A stretch of DNA of 64,000 nucleotides from Cesiribacter sp. SM1 (lineage in GTDB: Bacteria; Bacteroidota; Bacteroidia; Cytophagales; Cyclobacteriaceae), in the NCBI RefSeq assembly GCF_020178975.1, contig NZ_JAHXBU010000094.1, positions 372,001 to 436,000 on the forward strand, in the 5' to 3' direction. The position numbers and the translations under genes were made by a program. Positions 26,110 through 36,091 of this stretch are shown here, piece after piece (the stretch's first letter is position 1; each line of letters opens with the position of its first letter). The notes below the pieces were generated by a model. The model was not told the DNA's origin. It saw only the letters and a program-made list of their open reading frames with translations, and searched no databases.

Positions 26110-27528
26110 CTAGTCCTGCTCCTGTAGTACCCAAACATGGGGAAAGCGTTCTGAATTTCTGTAACGGCTTTCAATGGTAGGCATGCGCTGAAAGAGCTGC
26201 GGTACAATGCCGGCATCGTCTATGAGCACCTGGGGAGTGTCCTGCTGGAAATAGCGGAACGCATCAACAAGGTTATCGTAATAGTCAAGCTCACTTAGCT
26301 GGCGGCTGGCCAGGCGCCACTCCAGGTAAGGGGTTGCCAGCTTTGCATGCTGGTACAGGCTTACATCGCGCCCCAGGGTAAGAATGCGTTTACCGGCTAC
26401 AAGCTCTTCTTCGGGCCTGCTGTTTACCAGCAGGCGCTCGGCATTTACATAGGGCTTTATTTCTGGCACTACCTCCAGGTACAGCACCATGTGCAGGGCC
26501 AGCACAAGTATGGTAAAAAGCCAGAAGATGCCCTCTGCTTTAATATGCCTGCGCACCAGGAGCAGGTAGTGCGAAATGTAAAATGCCCATGCCGGCACCA
26601 GCAGCAGCAGGTGGTAGGCTGATTTTTCTGCAGAAAGCACAATGGCAATAATACCCGCAATGAGGGAGTAAAACATGGTTTGCTGCAGGCGGGTCTGGTA
26701 TATTGTGTAATTGCGACGGCTAAAATTGTAAAGGCCCACTACAAAGAACAGGGAGGGAATTGCTGCCAGCGCAAGCAGGCTTAAGGTGCCCAGGTAGTTA
26801 TCGCTGCCAAACAGGTTTAGCGACATCAGGTAGCCAAAGTAGAAATCCTGCAGGTTATCCTGCCAGAAGAAGTACAGCACAATAACAGCCAGGGGCAGGG
26901 CAACGCCAATAAAGAGCAGGAGGTACTGGCGGGGCTTTGTACCCGTAAAGATCATGAGCGCAAACAGCAGGGCCGGAAAGAAGGTGAGCGTTGGCAAAAA
27001 GAAGCCACCGGCCACGCCTACATAGGCGCCCAGGAAAAACAGGCTTTCGTCTTTACCCCTGCCCGATACCACTTTAAAGGCATTCCGGATGGCCATGAGC
27101 AGGAAGGTCATGCTCATGAGTGGAGGCGAAAGCAGATAAAAATCGAAGAAAATATGGGCAAGTACCGTATAAATGAGTGCAGGTACGTAAGTATTCTCGT
27201 TATAAGCTTTATAATTGAGCAGCATTATGTTAAACTGGCCTGCCTGAATAAGCACCAGCAGCATAGCCAGTATAGCATGTGCCAGGGGAGCGCGGCCAAA
27301 CAGCTCATCGAGCAGCCAGTAAACGGCAGCAGAGAAGGGAGCTGTATTGTCCCATATGCCATCGTATAAGCTGTCGCCGGCAGAGAGGTTTTCTCCCAAA
27401 ATCATCCACCCTAATTCTGGCTGTAGTGTGGGTGTCCAACCCAAAAGGGCCGGTAAGCGTAACACCAGAAGCAATAAGAAAATACCGATAAGCCGGTATG
27501 GATCGTTTAAACGGAAGAAGCCTATCAC
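26110..27528 (-). CDS. Polytopic membrane protein (DUF6427-like)
   Basis: 472-aa integral membrane protein with about 10-12 hydrophobic helices over residues 10-350 and a soluble C-terminal segment of about 110 residues. The C-terminal part (VAGKRILTLGRDVSLYQHAKLATPYLEWR...QVLIDDAGIVPQLFQRMP) resembles the periplasmic tail of mannosyl/arabinosyltransferase-like proteins. The pattern fits the DUF6427 group of Bacteroidota, but this is a weak identification. No Asp-Asp or other catalytic motif of GT-C enzymes is clear. It is divergent from rbfA across an 83-bp spacer. Confidence 0.7.
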   Translation of the reverse strand: MIGFFRLNDPYRLIGIFLLLLVLRLPALLGWTPTLQPELGWMILGENLSAGDSLYDGIWDNTAPFSAAVYWLLDELFGRAPLAHAILAMLLVLIQAGQFNIMLLNYKAYNENTYVPALIYTVLAHIFFDFYLLSPPLMSMTFLLMAIRNAFKVVSGRGKDESLFFLGAYVGVAGGFFLPTLTFFPALLFALMIFTGTKPRQYLLLFIGVALPLAVIVLYFFWQDNLQDFYFGYLMSLNLFGSDNYLGTLSLLALAAIPSLFFVVGLYNFSRRNYTIYQTRLQQTMFYSLIAGIIAIVLSAEKSAYHLLLLVPAWAFYISHYLLLVRRHIKAEGIFWLFTILVLALHMVLYLEVVPEIKPYVNAERLLVNSRPEEELVAGKRILTLGRDVSLYQHAKLATPYLEWRLASRQLSELDYYDNLVDAFRYFQQDTPQVLIDDAGIVPQLFQRMPTIESRYRNSERFPHVWVLQEQD

Positions 27529-27611
27529 AAACCTATATTCGTATACCCAAACAAAAACGAAAATAGTTTATTTCTTAGACAAACAACAATCTTGTTATAA
27601 TATTTGCACCT

Positions 27612-27986
27612 ATGAGTGAAAGCAAACGACAACAGAAATTCAGTCGATTATTGCAGAAAGAATTAAGTGAAATTTTTCAGCGCGATATTCCACATTTGTT
27701 CAAAAATACCATGGTTACAGTCACCGATGTGCGCGTAAGCCCCGATTTAAGCGTAGCCAAGGCATTTTTAAGCTTTATGCTTGCCCCTAACCAGCAGCAG
27801 TTGCTGGATGTGGTGAACGAGCGCAAGGCAGAGGTGCGAAACATGCTGGGGCGCCGCATCCGCAAAGAGGTGCGCCATGTGCCCGAACTTGTATTTTTCC
27901 TGAATGAAAGTGCAGATTATGCGGCCCATATGGACCGGGTGATCAGCAGTCTGGACATACCCCCTGCACCAGACGAGGAGGAATAA
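27612..27986 (+). CDS. rbfA: Ribosome-binding factor A
   Basis: 124-aa KH-fold protein that binds the 30S subunit and helps 16S rRNA 5'-end maturation. The N-terminus SKRQQKFSRLLQKELSEI is typical, and VTVTDVRVSPDLSVAKAFLSF is the conserved core. The C-terminus RIRKEVRHVPELVFFLNESADYAAHMDR is also characteristic. Length is normal. It is followed after 105 bp by a LolC/E-like permease on the same strand, a neighbour pair that is common in Bacteroidota. Confidence 0.95.
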   Translation: MSESKRQQKFSRLLQKELSEIFQRDIPHLFKNTMVTVTDVRVSPDLSVAKAFLSFMLAPNQQQLLDVVNERKAEVRNMLGRRIRKEVRHVPELVFFLNESADYAAHMDRVISSLDIPPAPDEEE

Positions 27987-27992
27987 AAAATA

Positions 27993-28056
27993 CAGGATGT
28001 AAGACTTTGGATAAGATTGCTGAAAAGCAGTTTATAAATTCAGGTCTTGCATCCTG
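27993..28056 (+). repeat. Inverted repeat in the rbfA-permease spacer
   Basis: CAGGATGTAAGAC (27993-28005) pairs with GTCTTGCATCCTG (28044-28056), 12 of 13 bases, enclosing 38 nt. It is not followed by T residues, so it is a structured 3' or 5' untranslated element rather than a standard terminator. Confidence 0.5.
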
Positions 28057-28091
28057 ATCCTTGAGCATCAACCTTATAGTCAGCATTCTCC

Positions 28092-29315
28092 TTGAATCTA
28101 CCTTTTTACATTGCCCGGCGCTACTTCCGCTCTAAAAAGAAGAAAACTTTCATCAACATCATATCCATTATCAGCATGCTGGTGGTGGCAGTAGGTACCT
28201 GTGCACTTATTATAGTGCTGTCGGTGTTTAATGGCCTCGAGGATCTCATTCGCTCGCTCTACAATACTTTTGATGCAGAATTGCGTATTGTGGCCGAAAA
28301 AGGAAAAACCTTTGAGTTAACCCCCGAGCTGCTGGAGCTTGTGAGAACCACCGAAGGTGTTGAGATTGTAACGGAAGTAGCCGAGGACAACGCCCTGATC
28401 CGTTACCAGGATGCCGAAAAAGTAGTTAAGATAAAAGGCGTGGGACCCAATTTTCTGGAACAGGGCCGCATGCAGGGCACCCTGCTGCAGGGCGAGCTAA
28501 GCCTGCAAAAGGGAAATGTTCCGGTTGCCATTTTAGGAGCGGGCGTTAGAAATGCCCTGTCTGTAGCACTTGAAAATGAATTTTATGTACTGCGCATTTA
28601 CTATCCCCGGAATGTACGCCCGGGCACCCTGGACCCCAGCAAGTATTATGTGCAGCAAAACATCAAACCCGGGGCAGTATTCAGCATAGAAAAGCAGTAC
28701 GATGATAACTATGTGTTTGTACCCCTGGAGTTTGCTCTAAACCTCTTTGACTACGGCAACCGCCGCAGTTCGCTGGAAATAAAAACAACCGATAAAGTAA
28801 GCATTAGCAGGGTGCAAAGAAGGCTTAAGGAACGCCTGCCGGAAGGCTTTCTGGTGCAGAACAGTGATGAACAGCATAGCAGCCTGCTGAAAGCCATTCA
28901 GATCGAAAAGCTGTTTGTGTACCTGGCCTTTACTTTTATCCTGGGAGTAGCCTCTTTCAATATCTTCTTTTCGCTTACCATGCTTGCCATAGATAAGAAG
29001 CGCGACATTGCCGTGCTCTTTTCCATGGGCGCCACCACTGGCCTGGTACGCCGCATCTTTTTGTACGAAGGTGCCATTATTGCCTTTACCGGCGCCCTGC
29101 TGGGCTTGCTGCTGGGAATTGTAATAGTACTGATACAGGAAGAATGGGGCCTGGTAGGCATGGGCATGCAAACCTCGGTAGAAAGTGCATACCCTGTTCA
29201 GCTTATGTGGACGGACCTGCTGTTTACTGCTATCAGCACCGCGTTTATTACCCTGCTTGCCTCGTTCCATCCGGCATCACTGGCAGCCCGTACCCCTACC
29301 GCACAGCACATTTAG
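28092..29315 (+). CDS. FtsX-like/LolC-E type ABC permease
   Basis: 407-aa inner-membrane protein of the lipoprotein-releasing (LolC/LolE) or FtsX-like permease family. The N-terminus NLPFYIARRYFRSKKKKTFINIISIIS is the usual short amphipathic start plus first membrane helix. A periplasmic domain (about residues 50-270) and three C-terminal helices follow (about 270-400). The start codon is a TTG at 28092; no ATG precedes the conserved start. No ATP-binding partner is encoded next to it. It follows rbfA, with which it may share transcripts. Confidence 0.87.
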   Translation: MNLPFYIARRYFRSKKKKTFINIISIISMLVVAVGTCALIIVLSVFNGLEDLIRSLYNTFDAELRIVAEKGKTFELTPELLELVRTTEGVEIVTEVAEDNALIRYQDAEKVVKIKGVGPNFLEQGRMQGTLLQGELSLQKGNVPVAILGAGVRNALSVALENEFYVLRIYYPRNVRPGTLDPSKYYVQQNIKPGAVFSIEKQYDDNYVFVPLEFALNLFDYGNRRSSLEIKTTDKVSISRVQRRLKERLPEGFLVQNSDEQHSSLLKAIQIEKLFVYLAFTFILGVASFNIFFSLTMLAIDKKRDIAVLFSMGATTGLVRRIFLYEGAIIAFTGALLGLLLGIVIVLIQEEWGLVGMGMQTSVESAYPVQLMWTDLLFTAISTAFITLLASFHPASLAARTPTAQHI

Positions 29316-29585
29316 TTTATATTCAGGATATAGCGCTTCTGTAGCGGAACATCCGTAGAAAGTATGCTGCAGGGTTCGGGGGTAAACCCATGGCTAAACA
29401 ATGGCTTAAGTGGGTAGGGCAGCTGCCATAAATATTCTGTACCTGGCCAGGCTACTCTAAATTATTCCTCTAAAAAATAGTGGTATTCTCATAGTTTTTT
29501 GCAAAGAATATTTAAATTTAATACCGGTCTAGTCTCTGTATTTCATTTTTTACTATTTTTCGGGGCTGTATCCACTTTTTATTAG

Positions 29586-32543
29586 ATGAAAGTTAGCATC
29601 TCAAAGCCTTTTAAACTCATCTATTCGTTGTATGCCCACGAATACCTGGGTTATTTGTTTGAATCGTTCGTGGTTCAGCTCGATGATGCTGGCCAGCTAT
29701 CGTTTCTGCATCAGAATATCTCTTATAAAAATGCCGCTGAATTTGCTTCCGGCCTGGATGAGAAAGACTACGAGCTTATCCGCATTATGGACAGCATGCA
29801 GCAGGATGTTGTTATCAAGCAGTTCTGGAATAAAAAGGTAAACCCAAGTGAGTTCTTCCTGAAGGTTTATGACCAGGAAAAAGGAAACAGGCCTGTTCAG
29901 GAAGAAATAGAACGCTACCTGGAGCACCGCAGGGCACAGATCCTGGAGCGTATGCAGGGCAAGCTCCTGTTCGAGATGGGCAACGATGGTGAGCCTGCCT
30001 GGCGCCAGATACAGGTAATGCCGCAACAGGCTACCGTGCTCTTCCACTTCAGGCGTAATGAAGTAAGCACACACTACTTCCCTACGATTAAATATGGCGG
30101 ACAAAAGCTCGATTTTCAGCGCAGGGGTGCTTACCTGGTTTGTAAAGATCCGGCCTGGCTGGTACTCAATAACAGGCTCTACACCTTTGAGCAGGAAGTG
30201 GATGGCAAAAAGCTGCAGCCCTTTTTACAAAAGCAGTTTATAGAGGTTCCCCGCAAGGTAGAGGATACCTATTACCGGCGTTTTGTAGCACCCCTGATCT
30301 CGCAGTTTGATGTACTGGCCGTGGGTTTCGAGATCAAGGAAGAAACCTACTCGCCGCAGCCGGTGCTTACCTTCTCTGAGCTGGCCGAAGCGCAAACAGC
30401 CGAACTAATGCTTTACGATGGCAATGGTGCACACAGCAGTGGTGACACAGTGGCTACTGCCGGCGGCAATAGTGGAAAAATACTGTTTAACCTTTCTTTC
30501 CGCTACGGTACATATTTATTTAAAGCCGATACCAATTCCGATACCAGCGTTCGCGTAGAACAGCAGGGCAGCGAATACATCTTCCATAAAGTAAAACGCC
30601 ACACCTCAGACGAAAAGCGTATCTTAAAGCTGCTGCGGGATACGGGGCTGGACATCAGGCATGCCCGCACCACCCTACCCAAGCAACAGGCTTTCAGCTG
30701 GTTAAACACCTACCGCCGCCAGCTGGAAGAGCTTGGCTTTAGCATTGGCCAGAACGAGGCCGATGGCAAACGCTATTTCCTCGGCGAATCTTCCATTATC
30801 ATAGAAGTTCGTGAAAATATCGACTGGTTTGATATATACGCTGTTATCCGCTTTGGTCCCTACGAAATTACTTTTCAGGAGCTGCGCAGGCACATCATGC
30901 GCCGCCAGACCGAAATAAAATTACCCAATGGCGAAGTAGCCGTTATCCCGGAACAGTGGTTTCTGGACTACAGTGAACTGTTTGCCTTTGCCGAAGATAA
31001 TCGCGAGCAGGAAAACATGGTGTTGCGCAAGCATCACCTGGCCCTGGTGCAGGACCTGCAAAATGGTAACCTGGCGCAGGTAACCATGAGCCGCAAGCTG
31101 GAGATGCTGCGCAATTTTGAGGAGATAGAGGATCATCCTGTACCGATTAAATTCCAGGGACAGCTGCGCCCCTACCAGAAAGCCGGCTATAACTGGCTGC
31201 AGTTCCTGAATAAGTATGGCTTTGGCGGCTGCCTTGCCGATGATATGGGTCTTGGTAAAACCATTCAGACCCTGGCCATGCTGCAGGCCCAGAAAGAACT
31301 GGGGCAGGAAGGTACCTCACTGCTGGTAATGCCCACCTCCCTGATCTATAACTGGGAGATGGAGGCCAAACGCTTTACGCCTAACCTGCGGGTGCACCTG
31401 TACACCGGCACCGGCCGCAACAAAGATGTTAGCCGCTTCAAGAATTACGACCTGGTGCTTAGCTCTTATGGCATTGTGCGCCTGGATATAGAGGAGCTGC
31501 AGAAGTTCTATTTCAACTATGTAATTCTGGACGAATCGCAGGCCATTAAAAATCCGGGCAGCAATATTGCAAAGGCCGTGCGGGAGCTTAAAAGCCGCCG
31601 CCGCCTGATCCTGACCGGTACTCCGCTGGAAAACAGCACCATGGACCTCTGGTCGCAGATGCATTTTATTAACCCGGGCCTGCTGGGCAACCAGACTTTC
31701 TTCCGCAATGAGTTTCTGAACCCCATTGAGAAAAAGCAGGATGAAACCAAAACCGGCAAGCTCTACAGCATCATCAAGCCTTTTATTCTGCGGCGCCAGA
31801 AAACGCAGGTAGCCACCGAGCTACCCGATAAGGTAGAGAACATCCGCTACTGCAGCATGACGGAGGAGCAGGCCGAAAAATATGAGGCCGCCAAAAATTA
31901 CTACCGCAGCCACATTCTGGACCAGATTGACCTGCACGGTGTAAAAAAATCGCAGTTTGTGCTCTTACAGGGCCTTACCAAACTACGCCAGATTGCCAAC
32001 CACCCCTATATGGTGGATGAAGAGTATAAAGATAGCAGCGGCAAAATGGAGGAAGTGCTGGACATGCTGCAGAATGCTATTGCAGAAGGGCACAAGATCC
32101 TGGTGTTTAGCCAGTTTGTTAAGCACCTTACGCTGGTACGCAAGTACCTGGATGCCGAGAAAATACCTTATGCCTACCTCGATGGTGCCACCAAAGACAG
32201 GCAGGGACAGGTAGAGCGTTTTCAGAATGACCCCAAACTGCGCATCTTCCTGATTTCCCTTAAAGCCGGCGGCGTAGGCCTTAACCTCACCAAGGCCGAT
32301 TATGTGTTTATGCTCGATCCCTGGTGGAACCCTGCCATTGAGCAGCAGGCCATTGACCGGGCGCACCGCATCGGACAGGAAAACCGTGTGTTTACTTATA
32401 AATTTATTACCAAAGACACGGTAGAAGAAAAAATACTGGCCCTGCAGCAACACAAAACCAGCCTGGCAGATAACCTGATTACCACAGAGGAGAGCTTTGT
32501 AAAGACACTTAGTAAGGAAGACATTGATAATATACTGGCTTAA
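29586..32543 (+). CDS. SNF2-family DEAD/DEAH helicase
   Basis: 985-aa helicase-like ATPase. Walker A DDMGLGKT is at residues 552-559 and motif II DESQ at 649-652. Motif VI DRAHRIGQ is at 924-931, preceded by LDPWWNPAIEQQA. The N-terminal 530 residues form a long region without recognised domain, containing a stretch that precedes the helicase core typical of bacterial SNF2 proteins (FEEIEDHPVPIKFQGQLRPYQKAGYNW). Bacterial Swi2/Snf2 proteins move on DNA or remodel RNA polymerase complexes (RapA-like); which applies here is unclear. Monocistronic; the spacers on both sides contain no genes. Confidence 0.93.
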   Translation: MKVSISKPFKLIYSLYAHEYLGYLFESFVVQLDDAGQLSFLHQNISYKNAAEFASGLDEKDYELIRIMDSMQQDVVIKQFWNKKVNPSEFFLKVYDQEKGNRPVQEEIERYLEHRRAQILERMQGKLLFEMGNDGEPAWRQIQVMPQQATVLFHFRRNEVSTHYFPTIKYGGQKLDFQRRGAYLVCKDPAWLVLNNRLYTFEQEVDGKKLQPFLQKQFIEVPRKVEDTYYRRFVAPLISQFDVLAVGFEIKEETYSPQPVLTFSELAEAQTAELMLYDGNGAHSSGDTVATAGGNSGKILFNLSFRYGTYLFKADTNSDTSVRVEQQGSEYIFHKVKRHTSDEKRILKLLRDTGLDIRHARTTLPKQQAFSWLNTYRRQLEELGFSIGQNEADGKRYFLGESSIIIEVRENIDWFDIYAVIRFGPYEITFQELRRHIMRRQTEIKLPNGEVAVIPEQWFLDYSELFAFAEDNREQENMVLRKHHLALVQDLQNGNLAQVTMSRKLEMLRNFEEIEDHPVPIKFQGQLRPYQKAGYNWLQFLNKYGFGGCLADDMGLGKTIQTLAMLQAQKELGQEGTSLLVMPTSLIYNWEMEAKRFTPNLRVHLYTGTGRNKDVSRFKNYDLVLSSYGIVRLDIEELQKFYFNYVILDESQAIKNPGSNIAKAVRELKSRRRLILTGTPLENSTMDLWSQMHFINPGLLGNQTFFRNEFLNPIEKKQDETKTGKLYSIIKPFILRRQKTQVATELPDKVENIRYCSMTEEQAEKYEAAKNYYRSHILDQIDLHGVKKSQFVLLQGLTKLRQIANHPYMVDEEYKDSSGKMEEVLDMLQNAIAEGHKILVFSQFVKHLTLVRKYLDAEKIPYAYLDGATKDRQGQVERFQNDPKLRIFLISLKAGGVGLNLTKADYVFMLDPWWNPAIEQQAIDRAHRIGQENRVFTYKFITKDTVEEKILALQQHKTSLADNLITTEESFVKTLSKEDIDNILA

Positions 32544-32659
32544 TATTTACAAGCCAGATAGCAGCAGGTTTAGAATCAGGGCCTATATCCTGCTTTTAGG
32601 CTATTTTCCTGTTATCTTTAAGTCAGTACCTATTATAAATTTTTCAGAAAACAGATAAC

Positions 32660-34048
32660 ATGAACCTCCCTCCCCTCTTTGCAGAACGCATGCAGCAACA
32701 GCTAGGTAGCCAGTACGATAATTTTGTACAGGCACTTGGAGAGGAGGCACCGGTAAGTCTGCGCTTGAACAGACATAAGTGGCACGGATCAGTACCTTAT
32801 GCCCCCGTACCCTGGACCGACAGTGGCTATTACCTGCCCGAGCGCCCGCTTTTTGCACTTGACCCGCTCTGGCATGCGGGAGCTTATTATGTGCAGGAAG
32901 CCAGCAGCATGTTTCTGGAGCAGGCTTTTAAGCAGTACCTAACAGGCCACAACCCCTTGCTGGCGCTGGACCTCTGCGGAGCACCCGGTGGCAAAAGCAC
33001 ACACATCAGCAGCCTGTTACCCGAGGGAAGCCTGCTGGTGAGCAATGAGGTAATCCGCAGCCGTGCCAATATCCTGGCCGAGAACATACAAAAATGGGGC
33101 CTTGGCAATACCCTGGTGACTAATAGCGATCCGGAAGATTTTGCCAGGCTGGAGGGCCAGTTTGATGTAATGGTTGTAGATGCTCCCTGCAGTGGCGAAG
33201 GTTTATTCCGGAGAGATGTCGCCGCACAGGAAGAGTGGTCGCCAGCTAACATACAGCTATGTATGGAACGGCAGAGGCGCATCTTAATGGATGTATGGCC
33301 GGCGCTGAAACAGGGCGGCCTGCTTGTTTACAGCACCTGCACCTATAACCTGCAGGAAAATGAAGAAAACCTGCAGTGGCTAAGCAGGCAGGAGGCTGTT
33401 AAGAGCCTGCCGCTGGAGATACCGGAAAGCTGGGGCATTGAAGAAACCGAACTCAGCGGTATCAGGGGCTACCGTTTTTATCCGCACCGGCTAAAGGGCG
33501 AAGGCTTTTTTATGGCTGTACTGCAAAAACAAGGTGGTAACCTGGTGGGGCGTTTACCAAGAGTACGCAAAGCACATCTGGCAGCGCCTCCAAAAGGGCT
33601 TGCGCCCCTAGTACAGCCCTGGCTACTCGATGGTACCAACTGGGAAATTCTGCAGGAAGGCTCCCTGATCACTGCCTTCACTAAAGAATGGGTAGCAGAA
33701 ATACAGGTGCTCTATGAGCAGTTAAAGGTAGTGTATGGAGGCATACAGCTGGCGGAGCCTAAAGGTAAAAGCATGATTCCCCAGCCTGCCCTGGCTCTTA
33801 GCACATATTTGAACCCTGCTGCATTTCCTACACTAGATGCAGATCTTGATACAGTACTTAGGTTTCTGCGTAAAGACGATATCTTACCTGAAAATACCCC
33901 CGATGGCTGGGTGCTGATCTGTTACCGGAATATAGGCCTGGGCTGGCTTAAAATGATGAAAAACCGCAGCAACAATTACTGGCCTACCTACTGGCGCATT
34001 CGCATGGAACTTCCAGCAGACCATCAGCCTGCTGTGTTGCCACTGTAG
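32660..34048 (+). CDS. rRNA (cytosine-C5) methyltransferase, RsmF-like
   Basis: 462-aa SAM-dependent RNA m5C methyltransferase. The SAM-binding loop is LCGAPGGKSTHISS with G107 in GAPGGK. The PC motif Cys177 lies in DAPCSGEGLF and the nucleophile Cys227 in STCTYNLQENEEN, the two-cysteine arrangement of the NOP2/Sun family. An RsmF-like C-terminal domain (about residues 300-460) suggests methylation of 16S rRNA (position 1407 in E. coli RsmF). The enzyme is complete. The start at 32660 fits the MNLPPLFAERMQQQLG N-terminus typical of the group. Confidence 0.92.
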   Translation: MNLPPLFAERMQQQLGSQYDNFVQALGEEAPVSLRLNRHKWHGSVPYAPVPWTDSGYYLPERPLFALDPLWHAGAYYVQEASSMFLEQAFKQYLTGHNPLLALDLCGAPGGKSTHISSLLPEGSLLVSNEVIRSRANILAENIQKWGLGNTLVTNSDPEDFARLEGQFDVMVVDAPCSGEGLFRRDVAAQEEWSPANIQLCMERQRRILMDVWPALKQGGLLVYSTCTYNLQENEENLQWLSRQEAVKSLPLEIPESWGIEETELSGIRGYRFYPHRLKGEGFFMAVLQKQGGNLVGRLPRVRKAHLAAPPKGLAPLVQPWLLDGTNWEILQEGSLITAFTKEWVAEIQVLYEQLKVVYGGIQLAEPKGKSMIPQPALALSTYLNPAAFPTLDADLDTVLRFLRKDDILPENTPDGWVLICYRNIGLGWLKMMKNRSNNYWPTYWRIRMELPADHQPAVLPL

Positions 34049-34228
34049 TAAACCCTGCTCTCTGGCACAGCCCAGGCATGCATAGGTTTTACCGCTTCAT
34101 GGCAACGTTAGCAAAGCTAGTTCCTGCCAGACTTAACAATCATCGAAAGCAGCTTAATATTAGTACCTCCAGGATCATCCATATCCCTGAGGGCTTTAAC
34201 ATTTCCTGTAACCTACTGTTTTTTCAGT

Positions 34229-34957
34229 ATGGTTCTTGAAACTGGAATAGCAGCTTTTTTACTGGCCATTACACATCTGTTTGCTGAAAAGATGAAAGAT
34301 GCAGCCATACCACGCAGCAAATGGCTTTCTTTTGCTGGTGGTGTTGCCGTTGCTTATATTTTCGTACATCTGCTGCCGGCATTACAGGATGGCCAGGCTT
34401 ATCTGCAGCAACATAACTTAGGTGTTAGCATCCTGAAGCATCCTGTCTATTTGCTCACACTTCTGGGGCTTGCAACCTTTTATGGTGTGGAACGACTGGC
34501 TGTTCTTTCTTCAGGATCGGAAAGAGCTGCTAAAGGGCAGCCATCAAGGCACTCCATTCGCACCTTTTGGATCCATATTATTGCTTTCTCTGTTTACAAT
34601 GCACTTGTAGGTTACCTGCTGATCCATAACGGGAAAAAGTCTCTTACATCGCTGCTATTCTTTACTGTTGCAATGGCCTTTCATTTCCTGGTGAACGATT
34701 ATGTGCTTTTTGACCACTACAGAAGCATTTACCGCCATAAAGGCCGCTGGGTGGTTACAGCAGCGGTATTAGGTGGCTGGCTGGCTGGCATGCTTGTGGA
34801 TTTGCCTAAAGTATGGATATACATACTATATGCTTTTGTGGCCGGCAGCACTATTCTTAATGTGCTCAAGGAAGAATTACCTGAAGAACGCAGAAGCAAT
34901 TTCTGGTCATTTGCCAGCGGCATGCTGGTATACAGCATTCTATTGATGTTTTCTTAA
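34229..34957 (+). CDS. Polytopic membrane protein, distantly ZIP-like
   Basis: 242-aa protein with seven or eight hydrophobic helices. The segment SFAGGVAVAYIFVHLLPALQDGQ is reminiscent of the first half of ZIP metal transporters, and HFLVNDYVLFDHYRSIYRHKG holds further His/Asp residues. The metal-binding histidine cluster of true ZIP proteins is not obvious, so the similarity may be superficial. There is no gene cluster around it that would suggest a substrate. It stands alone before a gene-poor region. Confidence 0.6.
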   Translation: MVLETGIAAFLLAITHLFAEKMKDAAIPRSKWLSFAGGVAVAYIFVHLLPALQDGQAYLQQHNLGVSILKHPVYLLTLLGLATFYGVERLAVLSSGSERAAKGQPSRHSIRTFWIHIIAFSVYNALVGYLLIHNGKKSLTSLLFFTVAMAFHFLVNDYVLFDHYRSIYRHKGRWVVTAAVLGGWLAGMLVDLPKVWIYILYAFVAGSTILNVLKEELPEERRSNFWSFASGMLVYSILLMFS

Positions 34958-35023
34958 AAAAACCCTGCTTTAACAGCTGCGTATGATTTAACAAAGACAA
35001 GTATTAACTAAAATAACAAAGTT

Positions 35024-35152
35024 ATGATGTGGAGATTAATTAGAACAGCAATAATGATTGCAGGTGCCAGGGCATTGTGGAGCAACAAATTTGTACGGAA
35101 AGCAGTGAAAAAAAGGATTTCTTATAGCACCCGCTCCTTACTACCCTTTTAA
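35024..35152 (+). CDS. Small basic protein, 42 aa
   Basis: Possible small gene encoding MMWRLIRTAIMIAGARALWS and then NKFVRKAVKKRISYSTRSLL. The first half is an amphipathic or membrane helix and the rest is very basic. It ends 26 bp before an intrinsic terminator, which indicates a real transcript. I recognise no family. Without the terminator it would not be worth calling. Confidence 0.45.
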   Translation: MMWRLIRTAIMIAGARALWSNKFVRKAVKKRISYSTRSLLPF

Positions 35153-35178
35153 TATTTATCAACAACAACGACAATTCC

Positions 35179-35202
35179 AGGCTGCAACTGCAGCCTTTTT
35201 TT
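35179..35202 (+). terminator. Intrinsic terminator after the 42-aa ORF
   Basis: A perfect 8-bp stem (AGGCTGCA and TGCAGCCT; 35179-35186 and 35189-35196) with a 2-nt loop, followed by seven T residues. Confidence 0.85.
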
Positions 35203-35274
35203 GGCTCATGCTCATTCCAGGGCTGCAGAATCACTGCTGCCCTTAAAGATGATTATTGTTTTTTTAAAGGAAAT

Positions 35275-35334
35275 GCTGCCCGGCTTTAGATATGAAGAGG
35301 TATAGGACGTATTGCACTACAGAAGCCGGGCAGC
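35275..35334 (+). ncRNA. Possible structured RNA (long-range hairpin)
   Basis: Arms of 12 nt (35275-35286 and 35323-35334), GCTGCCCGGCTT and its complement, enclose 36 nt in an otherwise AT-rich spacer. The stem is GC-rich compared with its surroundings and could close a small RNA or a long-loop terminator. No promoter or T run is certain. Confidence 0.3.
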
Positions 35335-36061
35335 TTTGCTATTGGTTATAGCGGGTTGTAGAAATTCTTAATCGATCAATATTATTATAAGTAAAAGCTG
35401 GTTACCCGAAATTGGGGAAGCCTTCTAAGCATTTCAGACAGTGAGAATTTATTGATTCCAGAAAAAAGCAGAATCCTTCCCTGCCATTATAACTATCCTC
35501 TAAAAAAATAGAGTTAACATCTCCTTAGCCACATGAAAAGTATGCTCAACTTCAGCAGCTGAGCCACTGTACACCAAAAAAATCAAGCGTAATAAGCTGA
35601 TTGGTACGTTAAAAAAACAGGAATTTTTTGATCCATTCCTCTTTATTAATATCAAGATAATGATTTAATAATAAAGAGAAGAATTAATTTTTAATCAAAA
35701 AACTATTTTTTACTGCAAACGATTCCGCAAACGTTATAAATGCATTGCTTGACTTTATTAACAAAGGCCGGTAACGTTTGAGCCAACTCCAGACCCTGAT
35801 CTTTCTACTGCTGATTTCTATTACAGGAAACACAAAAGCCAGCGTTATGCCCCTAGTACTTGCTGCTGAGGTAGCAGTTGGCCTTAGCCACATCCTGTAG
35901 AAACACATAAAGAAACTTTGTACTTCAACGTAAAGCTTTGCTGATAGTGGTGCAAAGATAAAGTGGATCATTTAACAATCTGTAGATGCCAGAGCGAGAA
36001 TACTTGAAGTAAGGTCTTTCACATTTAAGGATTAAAAGTATATTAAATAGGATTCGACTAA

Positions 36062-36091
36062 TTGTTTTTCCAGTACTCCTCTCTATCTTTG
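36062..36091 (+). promoter_or_regulatory. Promoter of the MGMT-type gene
   Basis: TTG (36062-36064), a 19-bp spacer and TATCTTTG (36084-36091) form a textbook Bacteroidota promoter. It places the transcript start near 36097 and so supports the ATG at 36110. Confidence 0.75.

Noticed and set aside
35684-35971. 95-codon minus-strand frame in the gene-poor region
   Set aside because: Ser/Arg/Phe-rich composition unlike neighbouring genes, no recognisable domain, no promoter or terminator of its own; probably a chance frame in AT-rich DNA.
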